A DNA stretch of 9,099 nt from NCBI GenBank assembly GCA_905373665.1, contig CAJPTV010000087.1:1-9099 (forward strand), written 5' to 3'. Origin of the DNA: Bacteroidia bacterium (lineage in GTDB: Bacteria > Bacteroidota > Bacteroidia > Bacteroidales > CAJPTX01). This document shows, piece after piece, positions 6,128 to 9,099 of the stretch; within the stretch, counting starts at the first letter, position 1, and each line of letters begins with the position of its first letter. The notes under the pieces are model-generated. The model worked only from the letters and a program-made list of their open reading frames with translations. It was not told the DNA's origin and ran no database searches. A program made the translations under genes and the position numbers.

Positions 6128-8017
6128 ATGAAAAGACAATCGATACTACTACGTCTCGGGCTTGCTGTTGGGGGTGGAGTGCTCATTATCCTCCTCTTTA
6201 TGCTCTTTATGCCACTTTATCGGCTTGCCAACTCCAGCTATCGAGCGCTGTTACGAAATGTGGAACAAGCCTCGGCAGAGCTCGTATCGAACATCAAGGC
6301 TGATTTGAGCCAAGGGGTGCGTCTGGGGCAAACCTTGGCTTATATGCTCTCTACGCACGAGGATGAAGCGCCGTGTACGCGCGAAGCGGCGGTAGAGATG
6401 GTCTTTAACGCCTTACCCTCCTATCCGTTTGTGTTGGGGGTGGGGCTTGCCTTTGAGCCCGATGCTTTTGACGGTCTTGATGCCCAGTATGTCGGGGTGA
6501 AAGGAAATGGGTTTCAGGGACGCTTTGTCCCTTATATCGTGCGCGATGAGCGGGGGCAGGCTATGCTTCACGACACGTGTAGTACCCACATTGACCCTAA
6601 GGTCGGGCAGTGGTATTACGACCCCCTGCGTACGCACCACGCCGTGGCGTGTGAGCCCTATCACCTTAACGTGAAGGGGCATGATGTCACACTGTTTACC
6701 CTTGGGGTGCCGATACTGCGCGCTGCGCGGGTGATAGGGGTGGCGGCAGTAGATATCGAGCTGAGTAATATTGCGGCGCGTATCGAACACGCGGATGCAC
6801 TGAATGGACTCGCTTCCGTCTTCTTCTATTCGCCCCACGGTACGTTGTTAGCAGGAACGGGCAAGGGGAAGGGGAATGAAACCTTTGACCCCAGACAGCT
6901 TGCGCGCGAGGAGCAAGAGACGCTTCGCACGAACGGGAACGTGTTTCACGTTGCGGACGACCAGGTCTCTTATATCACCTCCTTCTACTTAGGCGATAGT
7001 CCAGAGCCGCTCTTCCTTTCGATAGATTTTGACCACAATCGCGCCATGTCGGTGGTTTACGGACGCTTGTCGATCTTCTTCTGGGTGGGGCTATTGTTGT
7101 CGCTTTTGCTGTTGGTGGCGGTGCTGTGGAGGGTGCGGCAGATGCTCCGTCCTATTCAAGTTCTAGCTACACAAATCGCCGCCTTGGCAGAGGGACAACT
7201 CAAGGAGACACGTACGGGCTACGAGCAACGGGGCGATGAAATGGGGATGATCTCCCGTGGGTACAGCGATATGATCGTACAGCTCCGCCAGATGATTCGG
7301 GCAATAGAGGGCTCTGCGGCAAACCTAGAACAGAATAGCGAACATATTACCGCCTCTGCCAATGAGATAGCGCGTACTGCGGAGGTGGAGGCCTCCTCTA
7401 CCGAAGAGGTGCTTTCGCAGTGCACCAACGTGGTCGGGGTGTGTCGGAACGATACGCGGCTTGTGGAAACGACCTCGAAGACAATCGCTGCCGCGCGCGA
7501 CAAGCTTAAGGAAATTGCACAAAGCATCTATGCGACCAACGAAACCCTGAGCGATATTGTGAGTCGAGAGCAGCTCTTGACCGACATCTCTTCACAGACC
7601 AACATCCTTGCCCTCAATGCGGCTGTAGAAGCGGCGCGGGCGGGCGACCTCGGGCGCGGCTTTGCTGTGGTGGCGAGCGAGGTACGTGTCTTAGCCGAAC
7701 GGAGTGCCGAAATCGTCAGTGGGATGCACGGCTTGCGGGAAAGCTCGTCGCACGTAACGGAGGCTACCCTCTCCGACCTCGAACGCCTGCAGAACGTCAT
7801 GACAGCGCTCATGGAACGGATGGTGGGGCTCAATGAGAACAGCCATCAGATTACCGAGTCTATCCAGCAGGTAGAGATGGCGGTGACCTCCCTGAGTAAC
7901 TCAGCGAATCGGAATGCTGTCTCCTCGGCGTCGTTATCCGAGGCGAGCGCGAACATCCTCGATCGGGTACGCGCGCTGCGTGGCGAGATGGGGCATTTCA
8001 AGCTGGAAGAGGAGTAA
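6128..8017 (+). CDS. Methyl-accepting chemotaxis protein with dCache-like sensor
   Basis: This 629-residue inner-membrane chemoreceptor has a membrane segment at about 11-31 and a long extracytoplasmic sensor (about 32-313). DPKVGQWYYDPLR (156-168), EPYH (176-179) and GVAAVDIEL (204-212) are typical of double-Cache domains. A second membrane segment lies at about 314-337, a HAMP linker at about 338-391 and the cytoplasmic signalling hairpin at about 392-620. The hairpin tip QTNILALNAAVEAARAGD (490-507) and GRGFAVVASEVRVLAERS (509-526) are the conserved CheA/CheW-binding region of chemoreceptors. The Arg usually two residues before Trp in the amino-acid-binding Cache motif is Gly here (G160-Q-W162-Y), so an amino-acid ligand is less likely (inference). 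No C-terminal NWETF-type tether for CheR/CheB is seen; it ends HFKLEEE. It begins 29 bases after thiH and is probably co-transcribed with it. No che, flagellar or pilus gene is in the window. Confidence 0.93.
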   Translation: MKRQSILLRLGLAVGGGVLIILLFMLFMPLYRLANSSYRALLRNVEQASAELVSNIKADLSQGVRLGQTLAYMLSTHEDEAPCTREAAVEMVFNALPSYPFVLGVGLAFEPDAFDGLDAQYVGVKGNGFQGRFVPYIVRDERGQAMLHDTCSTHIDPKVGQWYYDPLRTHHAVACEPYHLNVKGHDVTLFTLGVPILRAARVIGVAAVDIELSNIAARIEHADALNGLASVFFYSPHGTLLAGTGKGKGNETFDPRQLAREEQETLRTNGNVFHVADDQVSYITSFYLGDSPEPLFLSIDFDHNRAMSVVYGRLSIFFWVGLLLSLLLLVAVLWRVRQMLRPIQVLATQIAALAEGQLKETRTGYEQRGDEMGMISRGYSDMIVQLRQMIRAIEGSAANLEQNSEHITASANEIARTAEVEASSTEEVLSQCTNVVGVCRNDTRLVETTSKTIAAARDKLKEIAQSIYATNETLSDIVSREQLLTDISSQTNILALNAAVEAARAGDLGRGFAVVASEVRVLAERSAEIVSGMHGLRESSSHVTEATLSDLERLQNVMTALMERMVGLNENSHQITESIQQVEMAVTSLSNSANRNAVSSASLSEASANILDRVRALRGEMGHFKLEEE

Positions 8018-8041
8018 TCCCTATCTACGCACTATGAGCAC

Positions 8042-8096
8042 AGCGCCTAGCCCCTGTGGGGCTGTGGTGGCGCGTTGAGGTGCTGCGCTGGGCGCT
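8042..8096 (+). repeat. Structured intergenic element with hairpin and GTGGTGG, copy 3 (diverged)
   Basis: A six-pair hairpin, AGCCCC (8049-8054) with GGGGCT (8058-8063), loop TGT, is followed directly by GTGGTGG (8064-8070), the layout seen at 14-33 and 4215-4234 with different stem bases. The hairpin sits inside an outer pairing of AGCGCC (8042-8047) with GGCGCT (8091-8096). It starts 25 bases after the chemoreceptor stop. There is no T-run after the stem, so a simple intrinsic terminator is not supported. It could be a 3' UTR structure or an intergenic repeat. Confidence 0.4.
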
Positions 8097-8205
8097 CGCA
8101 ACCTCCCCATATTTTCTTACTTTTACGAACTGATAATAGGAAATATTCGTATGCTCAGTTCGCAAATCGTGTGGATTCTTTACCAGCACCCTATTTTGGC
8201 AGAAT

Positions 8206-8245
8206 AAGCGCGCGTATGCGCGGTGTAGCAGTACGAGCCGCGCTT
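8206..8245. other. Inverted repeats in convergent 3' region
   Basis: AAGCGCG (8206-8212) pairs with CGCGCTT (8239-8245). Alternatively CGCGC (8209-8213) pairs with GCGCG (8218-8222) around the four-base loop GTAT. They lie between two convergent genes, about 20 bases past the stop of the minus-strand winged-helix gene. A T-run is missing, so termination at this site is only a possibility. Confidence 0.3.
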
Positions 8246-8263
8246 CCCCTTAACTCCACGCTC

Positions 8264-9099
8264 TCACGCCTCCTTTTTCGTCACGCCTACAACAGTCCAT
8301 ACGCCCTTCTTATCTTTTGGTTTTAAGAAGCCTTTTTCTTGTAGCTTCTTAATATGTTTGGCGATACCACTGCGTGCCTTGCCTGTTGTAGCTGCAATCT
8401 CTTCGTAGGTAACCTGAGGGTTCTGCCTTATTATCTCTAAGATCGCTACGGTTGCTGCCGAAAGCTTCCCTTCAGAGGTGGACTGCCCTTTTTTTTGAGT
8501 GGACTTTGAGGTGGACTGTGCCGTGTCGGAGGTGGACTGCCTGCCTTTTTGAGTGGACTTTGGGGTGGACTGTGCCGTGTCGGAGGTGGACTGCCTGCCC
8601 TTTTGAGTGGACTTTGGGGTGGACTGTGCCGTGTCGGAGGTGGACTGCCCTTCTTTTTGAGTGGACTTTGAGGTGGACTGTGCCGTGTCGGAGGTGGACT
8701 GCCTGCCTTTTTGAGTGGACTTTGGGGTGGACTGTGCCGTGTCGGAGGTGGACTGCCTGCCCTTTTGAGTGGACTTTGGGGTGGACTGTGCCGTGTCGGA
8801 GGTGGACTGCCTGCCTTTTTGAGTGGACTTTTGGGTGGACTGTGCCGTGTCGGAGGTGGACTGCCCGCCCTTTTGAGTGGACTTTGGGGTGGACTGTGCC
8901 GTCTCAGAGGTGGACTGCCCCATAATCTTACTCAATTGCTTCCCAGCCTTTTGTAACACAGCTTGGGAGTAAGGAACAACCAACGTAGTCCGAGCCGGAT
9001 TCTGTGTAATCTGATAAGAGGGGGTGGACTCTGTGTATGCAAGTGGGTAGTGTCTGTAAAAGTGTGTAAGCCCCCCCCTCTCTTCATTCCTCCAGCAGC
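8264..9099 (-). CDS. Winged helix-turn-helix protein with tandem-repeat linker, 5' end unresolved
   Basis: The frame is open from the stop at 8264 to the window edge (277 residues visible), so the gene may start outside. No in-frame ATG occurs before 8923 (start of MGQSTSETA), which is the minimal start; a TTG at 8983 is another option. The visible N-terminal part, including NPARTTLVVPYSQAVLQKAG, is not recognised. The middle is eight 18-residue repeats of the type QSTSDTAQSTPKSTQKGR, hydrophilic and surely disordered. The C-terminal ~65 residues form a winged helix: LSAATVAILEIIRQNP, TYEEIAATTG, the recognition-helix region ARSGIAKHIKKLQEKGFL, and a short wing before VWTVV. This domain resembles the C-terminal wHTH of Bacteroidota AlbA_2/COG2865-type regulators, which also often have K/T/P/Q-rich repeat linkers; the AlbA and ATPase parts are not seen. 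DNA binding is likely; the role is unknown. G8 and A8 runs within the gene may make it unstable. Confidence 0.65.
   Translation of the reverse strand, partial: CWRNEERGGLTHFYRHYPLAYTESTPSYQITQNPARTTLVVPYSQAVLQKAGKQLSKIMGQSTSETAQSTPKSTQKGGQSTSDTAQSTQKSTQKGRQSTSDTAQSTPKSTQKGRQSTSDTAQSTPKSTQKGRQSTSDTAQSTSKSTQKEGQSTSDTAQSTPKSTQKGRQSTSDTAQSTPKSTQKGRQSTSDTAQSTSKSTQKKGQSTSEGKLSAATVAILEIIRQNPQVTYEEIAATTGKARSGIAKHIKKLQEKGFLKPKDKKGVWTVVGVTKKEA
8475..8919 (-). repeat. 54-bp tandem repeat array, 8 units plus a partial
   Basis: Units begin at 8475, 8529, 8583, 8637, 8691, 8745, 8799 and 8853, each exactly 54 bp, with a partial ninth at 8907-8919. The period is a multiple of three, so all frames stay open and the minus-strand product has 18-residue repeats. 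Each unit holds three copies of GTGGACT (minus strand AGTCCAC, encoding Q/K-S-T). Units 1-3 and 4-6 form 162-bp blocks differing at one base, showing recent duplication of a three-unit block. There are no spacers, so it is not a CRISPR array. Confidence 0.95.

Noticed and set aside
8049..8063. Intrinsic terminator after the chemoreceptor gene
   Set aside because: The hairpin is followed by GTGGTGG rather than a T-run, so it was recorded as a structured element instead.
8075..8326. Plus-strand 83-residue ORF after the chemoreceptor
   Set aside because: It starts inside the structured element, has no ribosome-binding site or recognisable motif, and overlaps the winged-helix gene antisense.
8475..8919. 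CRISPR array
   Set aside because: Repeats are directly adjacent with no unique spacers and encode a protein linker; no cas gene is present.
8452..8925. Plus-strand Trp-rich repeat ORF (EWTLGWTVPCRRWTA-type units)
   Set aside because: It is the antisense reading of the 54-bp array. A period divisible by three keeps all frames open, and only the minus-strand frame continues into a recognisable winged helix.

Overview
The window looks like chromosomal DNA of a Bacteroidota member, probably a Bacteroidales/Porphyromonas-type bacterium. Two genes are preceded by sequences matching the Bacteroidota -7 promoter consensus TAnnTTTG, and in both cases the implied transcript start lies just upstream of a good ribosome-binding site and ATG. 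Base composition appears moderately GC-rich (judged by eye, not computed). This assignment is an inference; no rRNA or species marker is present.

Layout. Positions 1-249 are non-coding, with short GC-rich hairpins, an inverted repeat and a near-perfect bidirectional terminator. Positions 250-4091 hold a three-gene minus-strand operon: a HlyD/MacA-type periplasmic adaptor followed by two different MacB/FtsX-type ABC permeases. It ends at the terminator at 156-192. No ATP-binding subunit or TolC-like outer-membrane protein is present, so the efflux or lipid/peptide-export complex they imply must use subunits encoded elsewhere. A divergent intergenic region (4092-4304) leads to three plus-strand genes: a TsaC/Sua5-type threonylcarbamoyl-AMP synthase (tRNA t6A modification), the radical-SAM tyrosine lyase ThiH (thiamine thiazole synthesis) and a membrane-bound methyl-accepting chemotaxis protein with a dCache-like sensor. 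tsaC and thiH each have their own promoter-like element; the chemoreceptor starts 29 bases after thiH and is probably co-transcribed with it.

After a structured 246-base intergenic region comes a minus-strand gene open to the right edge of the window. It encodes an unidentified N-terminal stretch, eight perfect-length 54-bp tandem repeats giving a disordered Q/S/T/K-rich linker, and a C-terminal winged helix-turn-helix. This gene carries three potentially hypermutable tracts: the 54-bp repeats with a 162-bp higher-order period, an A8 run just before the DNA-binding domain, and a G8 run just after an out-of-frame ATG. It is the most unusual locus here and a candidate for phase or length variation. 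A second recurring theme is a short GC hairpin followed by GTGGTGG, present in three intergenic places, which may be a family of structured intergenic elements.
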